A stretch of DNA of 64,000 bases, taken from positions 1 to 64,000 of the forward strand of contig JAMAHW010000068.1 of the NCBI GenBank assembly GCA_023627715.1. Reading direction: 5' to 3'. Under the pieces are notes generated by a model. That model saw nothing but the letters and a program-made list of their open reading frames with translations, ran no database searches and was not told where the DNA came from. Positions 47,541 to 58,999 of the stretch are shown piece after piece. This DNA is from Periconia sp. R9002 (lineage: Eukaryota; Ascomycota; Dothideomycetes; Pleosporales; Periconiaceae). Within the stretch, counting starts at the first letter, position 1. Each line of letters begins with the position of its first letter. The position numbers were made by a program, and so were the translations under genes.

Positions 47541-48512
47541 TCAACACTTGTTAGCGCTCACGAATACCACCTGAACTGCTGCAAACCTACAGTTCTATCT
47601 TTTAGCTCCATGCTGGACTGGTTATAGAATGACTTACCCCGCTGTAATGGCGAACACTTCTGAGCGTTTAGCGGTGGTTAAACCACTTAGACAAACAGAT
47701 ACAACAACGTTGAAAACGGCGATGATTCCAAGACGTGCAGCCATTGATTTTACCATGTACAATATAACAATCGAGAAAATGGGGATTAGTGACGCAACGA
47801 TACTCGTCACCCAAAATGTAATCCTGATAACGTTCGTTTCTTCATACCCAATAACGCCATATAGTGGTGACGGCTTCATAAATCGAGCGCACCCGCATTT
47901 GAACAAGTATGTGAGTGATTTTTCGATTGCCCAGTTTGAAAATGGGTCCTCATTTTCTCTTGGACAAAGGGTCATCAAATCGTGGCTGTAGTCTGTACGT
48001 CGATAAAAGGACCCCCACAGGGTCGAATCAGGTCCACACAAGGACAAACCTAATTCTGTGTGGAGGTAATTCTGGATGTAAGTTAGATCTTTCTGGTTGG
48101 GCTTAGAATATCCAAGGATCTGAGCTTGTTGGATGAGTGCGTCGTCTAGAGCTATTGTTAGCCTTTGAGCTTGGCCTGCTGCAGATCTGGACTTGCTATA
48201 TTTGCCTAAGGTCTTTCTGATCTTTAGAACGAGATCAAGTTGTGCGGTATCACCATGTTCTGTAGAGTGCTTGAGCTGATACCAATCTAGCGCGTACTTC
48301 GACCTGCGTTCGTGTCTGCTCTCGCTATCGCGCTTTTGCTGTTCGTGCAAAGCTTCCTCGAGTAAAACTAGTTCAGCCTGAAGATACAGCAGGTTTTGGG
48401 CATTGAGAGCCCCGAACCGACGAAAGATCGCGAATTCAGGGCGAAGTCCGATGAGTTCAGCAAACTTGGGATAACCCCTTACCTGTTTGGTTAGGGGTCT
48501 GGTAGACGTCAT
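47541..48512 (-). CDS. DUF6594 family membrane protein
   Basis: Exons 48512-47638 and 47586-47541 give 306 aa. The ATG at 48512 (MTSTRPLTK) is the only ATG before the conserved block GYPKFAELIGLRPEFAIFRR, which together with FGALNAQNLLYLQAELVLLE is the hallmark start of DUF6594. A helical linker rich in charged residues leads to three C-terminal membrane helices: ITFWVTSIVASLIPIFSIVI, LGIIAVFNVVVSVCLSG, and VFAITAGFAAVQVVFVS, the last completed only by splicing. The family is common and variable in number in filamentous ascomycetes and has no established function. The second, divergent relative lies at 36342-37386. Confidence 0.85.
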
Positions 48513-49867
48513 ACTTGCGGCCACGACTAGCAGTGGTAAAGAGTGGGTCTTTCAGTAGAAACAATGTTTGGCTTATAACTTGCAACAAGAGTAGGCTGCA
48601 AAGAGCATTGCATTTCGGCCTTCCGGTGAGGAGCCTCATTATGGTGTATAGTCATTGGTCTTGAACATTGGGTGCTGCATGAATCTGTGATGCAGCACCA
48701 TACAGCACCGCAAACGGCGAAACAGATGAATAATCTTACGCACAAACAGCCTTTTTTGTGAACATCAGATAACTTTTTATTTAACTGATGTGCCTCTCGA
48801 TTGTCATCATAAACGCTCAAAGAATAGGCGTCAGAAAGAGAGAAACAATATTAGTATCACTACCTCGAGAGTTGCGGGTGCTACATTTGTGTAGAGGGGA
48901 TCATTGCATTTACTGTTTTCTTCTCTGCGAATTGATGAGTGTGCTAAAATGCTCTAATAATAGTGAACACCTCCGGAGGACTCAAAAGTGGCTGACGCAG
49001 TCAAGTCAGTGTACCGATCATATGATAGACCGTCATTGGTTGCTTGCTTGTTTTTCACGCGCTCATGAGACCAGGGCAACCGATGACGGGGCCCACGGGG
49101 TATCCGGCTAGAGCGGAGGACGCAAAAAGAGAGGTCCGCGCAGATTATCCAGACATCCCAGTTTATGCAGATCGATAATAGCTCTTATCATTTATTGGTC
49201 AATGCATATGCCTGGTTGCTGCCGGATATGCACTGGCATCGTGTTGCACTAATGAGCTTGCAATGCGCTATTACCTCAGGCAGACACAGCAGCATGCTAC
49301 CTCAAAAGCAAATATATCACCGCGATATCGAAATGTGGCATGTATGCACCTTCCGCCTATGTGCTCTGAAGTGAGTAAAATCCTGCGACGGAATAACCCT
49401 CCTAGCGTCACTGCTTCATCTGAGCTGAGTGAAATGGGGGCCACGTGGAGGGGCAACGCAGCGTGAGGTAGCCTTTTTATTTCATCACGGCCATCAGGGC
49501 CTCCAGCTGAGACACTGCAGCCTGGCACATAATCAGCCACCTGGACGTGCCCTCTTATATGATTGGTTTCATAAGAATGCAATGCAGTAAATGCATGCAG
49601 TAGTTTGTGGCGTCTTTCTGTGGCCAATAATCGTGCCTGATCTCCGTGCACGCTCTGCCTTATCCTGCCTGGTTTCTTGTTGGTAAACCCCTCATCTTTT
49701 CGCCTCGAATACTGTTCAACGACGATATAAGAATGTACAGTGCCTTTGTTTGCATCATTGGCGCACCATAAATATGTGTTTCAGACCAAAGTTGAGAAGA
49801 AAGGTTGGCCTACATTCTTTACTCCATTTCATCGTACACTCACTGACAGCCTATCCTTGGTTATTAG
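48513..49867. other. Intergenic, no gene seen
   Basis: About 1.35 kb with only short, unsupported open frames; the first part should hold the DUF6594 promoter. Confidence 0.45.
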
Positions 49868-50236
49868 AATCAGAGGAAGACGACACAAAAAACGCATATA
49901 ATCGAGATCGCAAGCGAGTCGGGCACACAACGAGCCGCAGTAGCATCTTTTGATCATGAAACAGACGAAGACGTCGTCTCACATCGGATCGCAGCACTGC
50001 TGGGCACACAGATCTATTCGGTTGAAAAGGAGGCGCGTTCAGCTTATCCGACAAGTAAAGCCGTCTACGGGGAAACCATATTGGAATGGGTCTTGACTTT
50101 GGAACCACAAAGGCCATACAGAGGAAAGTTCTACGTCTCCTCTGAGCAGAACCCAAATTATGATGTCGTGTTGGGTAGAGAAAGCGCCAAAGGGATAGAT
50201 ATATCTTCATCGTCTAGGACGTCCCGATACGTTTGA
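49868..50236 (+). pseudogene. Fragment of a retropepsin-like gene
   Basis: A 122-codon frame, open from an in-frame TAG at 49865-49867 to a TGA at 50234, lacks an ATG. Its end reads ETILEWVLTLEPQRPYRGKF, then NPNYDVVLGRESAKGID. This parallels the second half of the protease domain at 45252-46548, where an LCLRW strand precedes DVDMILGRPD. The half with the catalytic DTGS is absent, so the piece cannot encode an active protease. It is either the last exon of a longer decayed gene (a TTATTAG acceptor just precedes it) or a dispersed fragment. The relation to the upstream gene is by motif order only. Confidence 0.4.
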
Positions 50237-51298
50237 ACAAAAGATGTTAAGATGGCGAACAGTGCAAGAAGTAAGAAAGATCAGAACTAGTGACTTAGAT
50301 GCGTATTAAAGCTATATAGGTCAGAATATTGAGCGAGTGCAGAGCAAAATTAGATAATGCTAAGGAAGATTTCAAGGATACCTTAACATAATTTCTACAG
50401 ATCCTTAAAGCTAATTATTTTAACCTTAGCTGTGTGTCGAAGACGTGCGTCAAAGACTCTTAAATCAATAGTTTGAACTTTATACTAATTCTATTTATCT
50501 GATTAATAAGGCAGACATTTCTCAAGGATATGCCGAAAGTAGTGTTCCGACTTAAGGTCAACTACTGATAATAAGCCGCCTCTTAAGAATTACCTCATGT
50601 CGAACACTATAGTATTGTCTTAAGAGGCTTTTTCACCTTCACCTTCTATTGGCATGCTTCAGGGACAATCTTAGCATCCTATTAAAGTGTCTTCTTCTTC
50701 GCAATTGATTGGTGAAATCAGTCACGGTATCAACACTAGTTTGAATCTCATAGTAACGTCCTAGGCTAGGGACGTGCACACAGTAACTTGTTGGTCACGT
50801 GATTGAGGCTTGGGGGTTAGTGTTCCAGGTCTTCTCAACAAATCCATCCACCATCCAGCTTCCGCCGTCTAATTTAGCATCCTATATAAGACTGCTGCTC
50901 GTCGCTACAGGGTTCTCTCCTTATAACCCCTCTCTATCACTTTCCCAACCCTAGACATACTCACTTCAATTATATTTAGCTGCATAGCTGCTTTTACAGT
51001 TATAGTTTAATGCGCAACCTTAACATCCCTAACACTAACGTATTTGTACACGCTTAACACAACTTCAGCCTTAGCAATTTCTATCAGCAACGGCCCTCAC
51101 AGAAACATCGTTACTATTCCTATAACATGCGGAGCTTTTACCGATCCTCAACTCAATAGCATGCTAGCACTTCCGGTTCATTGTGCTCCCTTATATAAGC
51201 CTTAGCTATTCAAGGCGCTATTCCTAGTCTAGCCCGTAGATTGCACGCTACTACGCTTATCTTTTATAGTAGTTTTTCTGGCAACAAGGCCCGTATAA
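50237..51298. other. AT-rich spacer with short inverted repeats
   Basis: No gene seen. GCCTCTTAAG (50578-50587) and CTTAAGAGGC (50619-50628) form a perfect 10-bp inverted repeat, and GTGTTCCGAC (near 50543) pairs imperfectly with GTCGAACAC (near 50600). Such nested inversions could be remains of a small DNA element, but no coding part or clear termini were found. Confidence 0.4.
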
Positions 51299-54126
51299 AT
51301 GGCGACACTGCTTTCTCGCGCTAGACTACCTACGCTGTATGCACAACTGATCCCAGGATGTCTCGGCCGGAGAGACCTATTTTCCTACTTTCGTTGCGCG
51401 CCACGCCTACACGGACAGCTGAGGCCCCTCGCGAGCCGTTCAAAGATCAAGTACGACGAGATCCACCTATTGCGAGGGCGGAGCAGTAGAGATAGCACTC
51501 TTCGCGGTGACTTAGAGACCTTTTCTCTAAATGCCTCAAACGTGCCCCCATTTCACGCAGTCTCCTATATCTGTGGCTTGCCAAATTACAAAGAATCTAT
51601 AAACGTGGAAGGAAAGCAAATCCCGATTCTGGATTCACTCTCTCCATTCTTACATATTGCTTTCAAAGAAAGGCCGGAGAAATGGTGGTGGATTGATTCC
51701 ATCTGCATCGACCAAAATGACGACCACGGGAAGGCCTGCCAAGTCCCCTTATGGGAAGGATATTTCAAATTGTAGAAAGGGTAGAAAGGGTAGATGTATG
51801 GCTGGGAGAAAAATAGACCAATAGCGATACAGCCATGGAATTCCTTGAGTTTCTGGGTTTGGACTTTTATGGCAATGAGCTTCATCCGGATTTAGTCGCA
51901 TCAAGAAGTGATTGCTATAGCGGCCACTGAACTGCAGTAGAGTCTCTATTTCGTAGAGCCTGGTAAGTCGATCATGACATTTATGAAAGCCCTTATTTGT
52001 AAGCAGGCATTGCTAATCTTGAATTGATTCAGGTGGCGAAGAGTCTGGACGATACAAGAATACATCTTCGCCCGAGATCTCGTTTTCCATTGCGGTGGTA
52101 GTAAGATAAACGGAGTGATCCTAGGGCGAGCCCTTAAGCTCGATCTGGAACTGCCACGGCTCTCTGGGTACCCTCAGATATGACGCCCAATGGAACAGAT
52201 ATCGAATAGCTGAGTGGCACTGGTCTGCAAACGAGGAAGTCCGCAAGCATGGATTTTCATTGATGGCCACCCTGGCCTACCTGAGCGGTCATCATTCCAC
52301 AGACCCCGAGAGATCGTATTTTTTTCGCTTGGTGGTCTGGTGAAAGACTTTGACCTCGCAGGAATTCCAAACTGTGGCCAACCAATGCAAATGCTCTACG
52401 CAAAGTTCATTTCATAATTCGTCAAACGCTATTAAAGTTTGGATATCATTTGCTTTGCCACAATTTTCACTCCGAAGCTGTCAGAGCACCAATCTGAAGC
52501 CGAGCTCCCATCGTGAGTACCAGATTGGAGAGTGACTGTACCACCACTTGTTTGTCCGTTAATAGTTAGCCAGAGCGCTGGATGTATCGGAAACCTTCGC
52601 CCACATCACTCGTTCAGGTATTCGGCACGCTACTCAGCGTCAACTCACACCAAACCCAGCATTTTGATTACTCTGAGCTGCGACAACTCAGCTGTGAGGG
52701 GACCCTCTTAGATCGTATCAATACCATGACAGATCCTTTTAATAAAACTAAGACATACTATTCGCTCGGCAGACACACTTTCGACCTGGACAGTGCTCCG
52801 ACTTGTGAATGATTAGTCAGCACGCGAGACGTCTTCACAGCTTTCGTAGCGAGAAGTATATATAAGTCGGGCTGTCTCGACATTGTATGCCGCCACTGGG
52901 CTCCCCCCGTCCTCGACCGTTACGGCAAGGAGGTTGCCATGCCCTCGTGGGTCTCGTCCCTGGTGCAGTCCCCATATGGTCTTGCGGGGACTTTCAAGGG
53001 CCGCCAGAACGGCGACAATCTCGTGGCGTACTCTCCAGACGACCGAAGAAAGCGATACAGTGCAGCGGGCTCCTCCAAAGCCACCATTGATATCGAATAT
53101 GACCAGACTGGTCCGCTCCGGTCCCCAACCGCCCACCGACCAGTCATCAAAGACGCCCATGCCAATGGCGTAGTGCAGTCTCTGGGTGTGCTCCCTTCTC
53201 CTGGAGCACCACCTTCACCCACGTTTAACATACAAGAATCCATGTCGGTAGGAAAGCCGCAGAGTATCCAGCCGTCGGCCAAATTCCCTACGCACCCCGT
53301 CGACGGCTCTGCTACGAGCGAACAAGTCGCAGTTACAGATGATATTGCCCTTGATGCGGACCACATTTCAAGAACACCGACACCAACCCAGCTGCTCGAG
53401 CCCTCAGCAGCCACCTACAATCGCTCGAAGTCGCCCAGGCTCGCCAAGTTAGCCACCTCAGGCAGGTCACGACGGAGCTCCACATTGCAGCACCAGGCCA
53501 CGCCACTCGACATAGAGCGAGCGCACCAGCTCGGCAGCATCCTCGCAGCTCAAGACTTCGTCGTGGGGCGCGTCGACGACGTATCGGATGTGATGCGCGG
53601 CGGCATCGTGCCTGGGCGGTGGATGCAAGAGCTGGGCTGGGGTGACGGCAACGACTCCAACCGTGTGCCCGACCTGCTCTGGCGCACCCTCGTGGCAGAC
53701 CGCAATGCCCATGGCGGCCACCCACCGGTCTGGTATCGACGGGCCTGCCTACACGCGCTGCACGACCCGCGCAAGACGGACACCGAGGGAAACCTGCACA
53801 CAGTCACGCCCCCCGACCGCGCCATCTCGGAGCACAGCACCCTCTACCTGCGCCGCGTTGAGAGCGTCGTGTGGAACCGTCGCCTGTTCCGCGTCAAGCT
53901 AGATCGCGCCTGTACAGGGCTTAAAGACCCGCTGTTCGGCATTGGTCCCAGCGGCACCGCTGCAAACGATCGCGTGTGTATACTCCTGGGGTGCAGCGTA
54001 CCCGTCATCTTAGGTGATGGTCGCAGAAAGGGCCGGAGTCGCATCTTGGGCGAGGCCTATGTCCACGGCATCATGGATGGCGAAGCCATGCGTCCTGATG
54101 GCTATGAACGTTTCTTGCTCGAATGA
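51299..54126 (+). pseudogene. HET-domain (heterokaryon incompatibility) gene, decayed
   Basis: The start at 51299 is followed by a HET domain (PF06985): FHAVSYICG, then WWWIDSICIDQND. At about 51753 one base appears lost; the next frame continues with IFQIVERV..VDVWLGEK. In that frame are a TAG (51814-51816) and a TGA (51928-51930), then SLFRRAW, an intron, and RRVWTIQEYIFARDLVFHCG, the conserved end of the domain. Another stop follows near 52182. Further on, one frame from 52582 to 54126 is interrupted only by a TGA at 52810. HET domains trigger cell death on contact with non-self; this copy cannot make a complete protein. The decay is concentrated in the N-terminal HET half, while the C-terminal half stays open. 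Confidence 0.8.
52939..54126 (+). CDS. Open C-terminal half of the HET gene, 395 aa
   Basis: An intact 395-codon frame starts at an ATG in good context (TTGCCATGC) inside the decayed HET gene. It lacks the HET domain. Upstream codons in the same frame (LDIVCRHWAPPVL) still match the HET C-terminal region, so the ATG was probably internal. The residues include VPDLLWRTLVADRNAHGG, WYRRACLHAL and RVCILLGCSVPVIL, the usual C-terminal section of HET-6-like proteins. GC content is clearly higher than in the 5' half. It may be a relic frame or a truncated product expressed on its own. Confidence 0.4.
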   Translation: MPSWVSSLVQSPYGLAGTFKGRQNGDNLVAYSPDDRRKRYSAAGSSKATIDIEYDQTGPLRSPTAHRPVIKDAHANGVVQSLGVLPSPGAPPSPTFNIQESMSVGKPQSIQPSAKFPTHPVDGSATSEQVAVTDDIALDADHISRTPTPTQLLEPSAATYNRSKSPRLAKLATSGRSRRSSTLQHQATPLDIERAHQLGSILAAQDFVVGRVDDVSDVMRGGIVPGRWMQELGWGDGNDSNRVPDLLWRTLVADRNAHGGHPPVWYRRACLHALHDPRKTDTEGNLHTVTPPDRAISEHSTLYLRRVESVVWNRRLFRVKLDRACTGLKDPLFGIGPSGTAANDRVCILLGCSVPVILGDGRRKGRSRILGEAYVHGIMDGEAMRPDGYERFLLE

Positions 54127-54681
54127 GCCATTATGTCACCTTTTTGAACATCTACAATCTTCCCTTGGTTAGTAACACATGAGCTAGAACGAACGTATGG
54201 GCCCCACTGCCCAACAACGGCTTGCATAATCAACGAGACGCTTGCTACTATCCCGAGACCAACATGACATCGCGCACCCAGCAATATCAGCTAGACTATA
54301 CCGTACAAACTAGGATAAAATGGACAGTGACAGAAAGCATTTCCCACCCAACTAGTCCGAGAAAAAAAACCTAGTCTTTCACCTAAGGCTTCAAAAAACC
54401 AAAAGTACAAAGCTAGCTAAGCAGTACCCTTGTATGTAACCACCCATTACACACAATCTCGTCAAAGCGCTGACAAAAGTTGAAGAACAATCAAGATCTG
54501 ATCATGATTTTGTAATATTTTAGGCGGTTGGGAGAGAGCAACTAGCTGCCCGGGCTAGATTCAGCCAGTCAAAATAGCCCAACATCTGACGTTCATAATC
54601 CTCACGAGCCAACCTCGAGCCCACATTCACAGCCTCACAATAGCATTCATTTGAGCAAAGCATATACCCTACTCTATCTTT
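54127..54681. other. Convergent intergenic region
   Basis: The 555 bp between the HET pseudogene and the minus-strand remnant have no coding signal. Confidence 0.45.
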
Positions 54682-55368
54682 CTAACACCTCCCAGGGCGC
54701 TCATCAATGTTCCGCGAACATCCCTCGGTGATAGTCAACTGCGTGCTCAGCTCCAACGCCTTATCGCTCTTCATCCCCACGCTCCCTTTCGCATCCGCCG
54801 CTGCATCTGCGTGCTTCACAGTCCCAACATCGAATAGCACATGCAGGCTCTCGATCCTGAACGTCTTATCGCCCAGCTGGTCCCAGCCTGAGCAGTAGCC
54901 GGATCTGTTGCTGGCTGGACGGGTGCTGTTGAAGCGTGTTGTATAAGAGGACGTGGTTGGGCCTGAGATTTCGGCGAAGGGGAGGGTTTGGTAGACCTGC
55001 GACATCTAGTAGGAAGCATGACTGTTTTTGTTTGCGGGATCGATGCAGGCTTGCATATATGTGAAGGGATAGTGGGTGTGCTTACCGCCTGAGCCATCAC
55101 AAGTATATGAGCCGTCAAAACCCCAGAACACTGCGCCCTTGATATTTGCTGTCAAACCCTTATCTAATCCCAAGCTACCCTTCATGTCCCACTCTCCGAG
55201 GTAGATCTCAGAGATGTTACCGACGTTATGGAATGAGACTTGTGCAGAACTCTTATCGGAAGTAAGGTTTGCGTCATGTCCACACCCGATTGACGCAAGA
55301 CTGTCGGGCTCTTTACCATTTGTGGAGGCGGTGATGGTAAGTCGGTTGTCTTTTGAGCAGCGTGGACA
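54682..55368 (-). pseudogene. 5'-truncated Ser/Thr-rich protein gene
   Basis: Two open pieces on the minus strand look coding. The upstream one, about 55368-55086, encodes DNRLTITASTNGKEPDSLAS, VSFHNVGNISEIYLGEW and GLTANIKGAVFWGFDGSYTC; the downstream one, 55005-54682, encodes FRIESLHVLFDVGTVKH and ALELSTQLTITEGCS. Repeated beta-strand-like phrases and paired Cys suggest a secreted beta-rich protein. The upstream piece ends in a GTAAGC donor in phase 1 but the next exon begins in phase 0, so the join needs a frameshift, and there is no ATG: the frame runs back into the palindrome at 55369-55410. I interpret it as a broken gene whose 5' end was lost. The family was not recognised. Confidence 0.45.
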
Positions 55369-55410
55369 ACGTAACGTACAGCGAATCGTACAGGTTATTG
55401 TACGTTACGT
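55369..55410. repeat. Perfect 12-bp inverted repeat
   Basis: ACGTAACGTACA (55369-55380) and TGTACGTTACGT (55399-55410) are perfect inverted copies around an 18-nt loop, directly at the broken 5' end of the truncated gene. Confidence 0.85.
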
Positions 55411-55799
55411 ACGCTCCAAATTTTGCCCTGCACGGTACAAAACTGTAATGTACAAATTAAAAATTGCTTTTGTACGTATGCGTACATATAATACATACAT
55501 ACATATATATATACATATATACATAGTGATTGCTTGTTAATTGGATACCGGCGAAGTATATGCAACGCTGTAGAGTGGGCCGCTGATGTAGGAACTTGCT
55601 CGGCGGATTACTCAATCTATAAGCCAAGTAGTTGTGTACTTGCTAGAGGTTGAGATATAGAGTAGGATCTTCACTGTTTTCAATCACACAAAAAGATAGA
55701 TGGAAGGCATGTGTCTGAGTGATTTGGTGTGGTAGTGGGATGTACGTCGGCGGATTCTTCCGAATCGCACTACATGTATTTCCTTCACGCTCTGAGCTT
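55411..55799. other. AT-rich spacer with ATAC/AT microsatellite
   Basis: No gene seen. A TACA/TATA-rich simple repeat occupies about 55485-55527. Together with the adjacent palindrome this may be the remnant of a small inserted element. Confidence 0.45.
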
Positions 55800-58280
55800 T
55801 CAAAGAACCGTCATCTTCATCGTTTCCAACCCATCCTCCCAATTCCACGGTCTAGGCTGCCTCCTCTTATTACCCCTTAACTCCGCCTCGATAGCTTCAT
55901 TCGATAGCCGCGTCTGGCTCCCCAACCGCCAGTACGCAAGTCGTCTATAGATCTTTCCGTCATACAACTCCTCTCTACCGCTTGATTGCTCCCGTCTCCA
56001 GCTTGACAAATCACCCAGTCCTCTCGCTTTCCTCTCGATATCAGTATCAGACTCGTTGCGTTCAATGAGCATAATGCCTTGTGGGCCATCTTTACTCAGC
56101 TCCAGAAAATACAAGGGCACTTCTATATCTTCATCACGCAGGCCACCCTGTTCGGTGATCGCGATGGCAGCCCATATCTGATTAGCCATTCCGCCATCCA
56201 AGACGACGTAGTCTTCGAAAAAGTCAGCCGGCATGCCTGCGTATACCTCGAAGCGTTTGCGAAACTGGACCCATGACATCTTATTCACGCGTCCGCTGAT
56301 TACTAACGCACCGTCCACGACCTCGCCAAATGGCACAGTTGCATCTTTGACTTGTGTACATATGTCGTGGATGACTAGCTCCTCAGGTTGCTCATAGTCT
56401 CGCATTGTGAAAGGCAACGGTGGCGGATTCTGCACTGAGAAGGATATGCGGCCGTCTATGGCTGTCCAGCTCCAGCTCGGGGCACGCCATTTATCTGGGT
56501 AGCCGATGCCATAGTTCGATGCTGGACCAGCTTCGGCGCTTCCTACGGATTGCCAGAGGAGCTGTTCAGCTAGTGATGTTTCCCATATACCGGCATAGTA
56601 TGCGTCACTGGAAAGGGCAGCAAATTCCGAGGCGATGCCTGAAATGGCGGGGAGCTTATCAGAGGGAACGGTCAGAGATCGTCTGCTAAATTGCACCATG
56701 AGTGAGCTCCAGATCTCTTGCAGAGGGCGATTCTCCTGCCAATTCTTAATGAACGAAGTAACCTCTGCACTTGTCGTCGATAGATCCAATTCAGTGTTTC
56801 CATTCTCTCGTACGTCCGAACCAAATTCGTTGATGTTATTATGTTGGAAGAATCGCTTTCTGTCCTCCGTTACGAGAGAAAGAGAAGTGTACCCGGTGCT
56901 CTCTAACCCTTCCATCTTCGTACAACTCAAGCACTTCCAGCTCGTCGGCCCGTGTCCGAAGATCAACACCCGAGGCGAGAGCCATGATTCCTGTAGAGTC
57001 CAGGCTCGGGAGTCAATTGGAAGCTTAACAGAATGTCCCGTCTGCCATGAAACGTCGTGGCCCACCGTGTCATCAGCCGTCAAACACACCGTGCCGTATC
57101 TCTCCAGCTTCCCTGGTATCCGAAAAGGCAGTGTCAAACTCTGATTCAAGATCTGCAAGATCCTTCCCCGCGGCTCGAGGAACCCTGCATCGCACCTCGG
57201 AGCCAGCGCAGCGGAGATAGTCACTGTAGCGTGCTTGTAGATCTTGGCCATCTTTGCGATCTCGGTAGCTATATCTGCGGGATCGTCTTGCACGATACAA
57301 AGCGAGTCGACCCAAAGATAAGGTATTTGCAGTAGACTTGCGACGTAGATCGCGTGTTTGATCGTTTGAGGCAACGCTTTGGCATCCAGTTTCTCGTATC
57401 GGGACCCAAGATTATCGCGGTTCGTCACTGGCTGCGCCATTCCCCAAACGTAACTCAACGCTGCGTATGCCTCGAATTTTCCATCGGTGCTGATAATCTC
57501 AGAAGCATCTCTAAGGCGGAGGGTCTTGTCGTCCGAAAAGCCAACATCGATGAGGCGCGAAGGTAGCGTCGTAGTGTTTTGCAAAGATGGTTTAGGACAG
57601 TTGATATGAGCAGAAGTACACTCCTGGAGCCAATTACGAGCCGTTTGCAATGATTTTGGGGCAAAAGGGAATGGATTTGCAGGACGGGCTTTAATGATAC
57701 TCGCAGTGGGATCATCTAAACACTATCAGCACAGAGTGTCTGCCGTATTGGAATATCTTACCCTCTGTAGTGAACAATGTATACGAGATTTCGTACGTGT
57801 GGCTTTGCTGTATGGTGTACCCAGGTCCTAGCCACGGTGCTGGCACCTGTTCGCCTAACGTGTCACGAATCTGAAATACCAGCTGCTGGTACCCAGTCAG
57901 ATTGTGCTCGGTTAGCTCCATGCTAACAGTTGCTTCCAGATCCACTTCCTACAAGGTAACAGCTCATTTACATCACAGACATTGACGGGCTCTCCAGATC
58001 AAAATCAACTCACCTTCCCGCGCGTAGTCAGACTCAGCCTTTCGATCAAATCCGTCACGCTTTTACACCCCCTCTCATGGATTGCCCATAACTCTTTCAG
58101 AGTCATCAGATGAATACTTTCGCCTGTGCTAAGAGCCTCCCAACCACCCTCATCTGCAAACACCCAACATATTGGACATTTCTTGACACACGTAACATCA
58201 CCAAATGTGCGCAAGTCCTCGGTGCGAGCGTGTGCATAGCGGGCAGTTTCAGAAGACGAGCTGGAGCACATGTTGCCCAT
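55800..58280 (-). CDS. HET-domain protein, apparently intact
   Basis: Exons 58280-58014, 57948-57762 and 57715-55800 encode 789 aa, all in phase. The N-terminus MGNMCSSSSSE fits N-myristoylation (Gly2, Ser6) with a neighbouring Cys for palmitoylation; a CPICWVF pair of cysteines follows near residue 35. The HET domain (PF06985) starts at about residue 235 with YAALSYVWG, continues LWVDSLCIVQDD near 285, and ends with SRAWTLQESWLSPRVLIFG. The C-terminal 350 residues include the common KWRAPSWSWTAIDG block. HET proteins mediate programmed cell death when genetically different hyphae fuse; the partner and specificity of this one are unknown. It lies between two pseudogenes on the opposite strand. 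Confidence 0.9.
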
Positions 58281-58999
58281 AATGCGATTTCGAATGCCGT
58301 AGCTATCTCCACCGTAGGTGTTCGATGGCCTGGTTATTTGTTCGTTATATGACGCTTACCGGTCGATAAAGCATGTCCTTCAGCGGGTCTATTTCTGCAC
58401 GATGTGATTGTCCTCAGGTCGACTCCTACAGCGCCATCGTTGCTGCAGATTGGGTCGCTCAGGCAGCCCTCGCTTGTTCTTGCCATTCCTAGCGACACTA
58501 CCAGCAGGGATAAGGGTCGAGATCTTCGTATCCGCCACATCAAGTGTAAAGTAGCTAGCGCGAATGAGAGAGTAATCATCGCCTTCGATATACCTAAATC
58601 TTCACCCTCGAATACCCAACCCCTAAGCTCGCCGCACTGGCCAGCAAACACACACCTTAAAAAGTAATAACAGCCTAATACACACCACCCCATATACCTA
58701 CCCCCTACCCTTTTCTTTACCACCCTTGATAATCCCGCACTAATTAGGCCTACTAATATATTTCTAATACCTTTACTAGTGTAGAGTAGGCTATATATAG
58801 ATTATAAAGTAGAAGAGTCGTTACGATCCTCTCTAAATGTTGACTATCTCTACACGATAGTTACGTGCCTTAAATATCTAACCCGAACTGGCTTAACAAG
58901 ACTAATGCCAAGAGCCATCTGTGAATATCAAAGCGCTGGTTTTCCCAGCTCTGTTATAGCTGACGAGCTATCACTCGCACTGGCACAGAGCATTTTAAT
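58281..58999. other. Spacer, AT-rich toward the pseudogene
   Basis: The first part holds the HET promoter. From about 58680 the DNA becomes rich in CTA/TAG/TATA words with no coding signal, and the NRPS-like remnant begins abruptly after it, suggesting a rearrangement junction. Confidence 0.45.
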
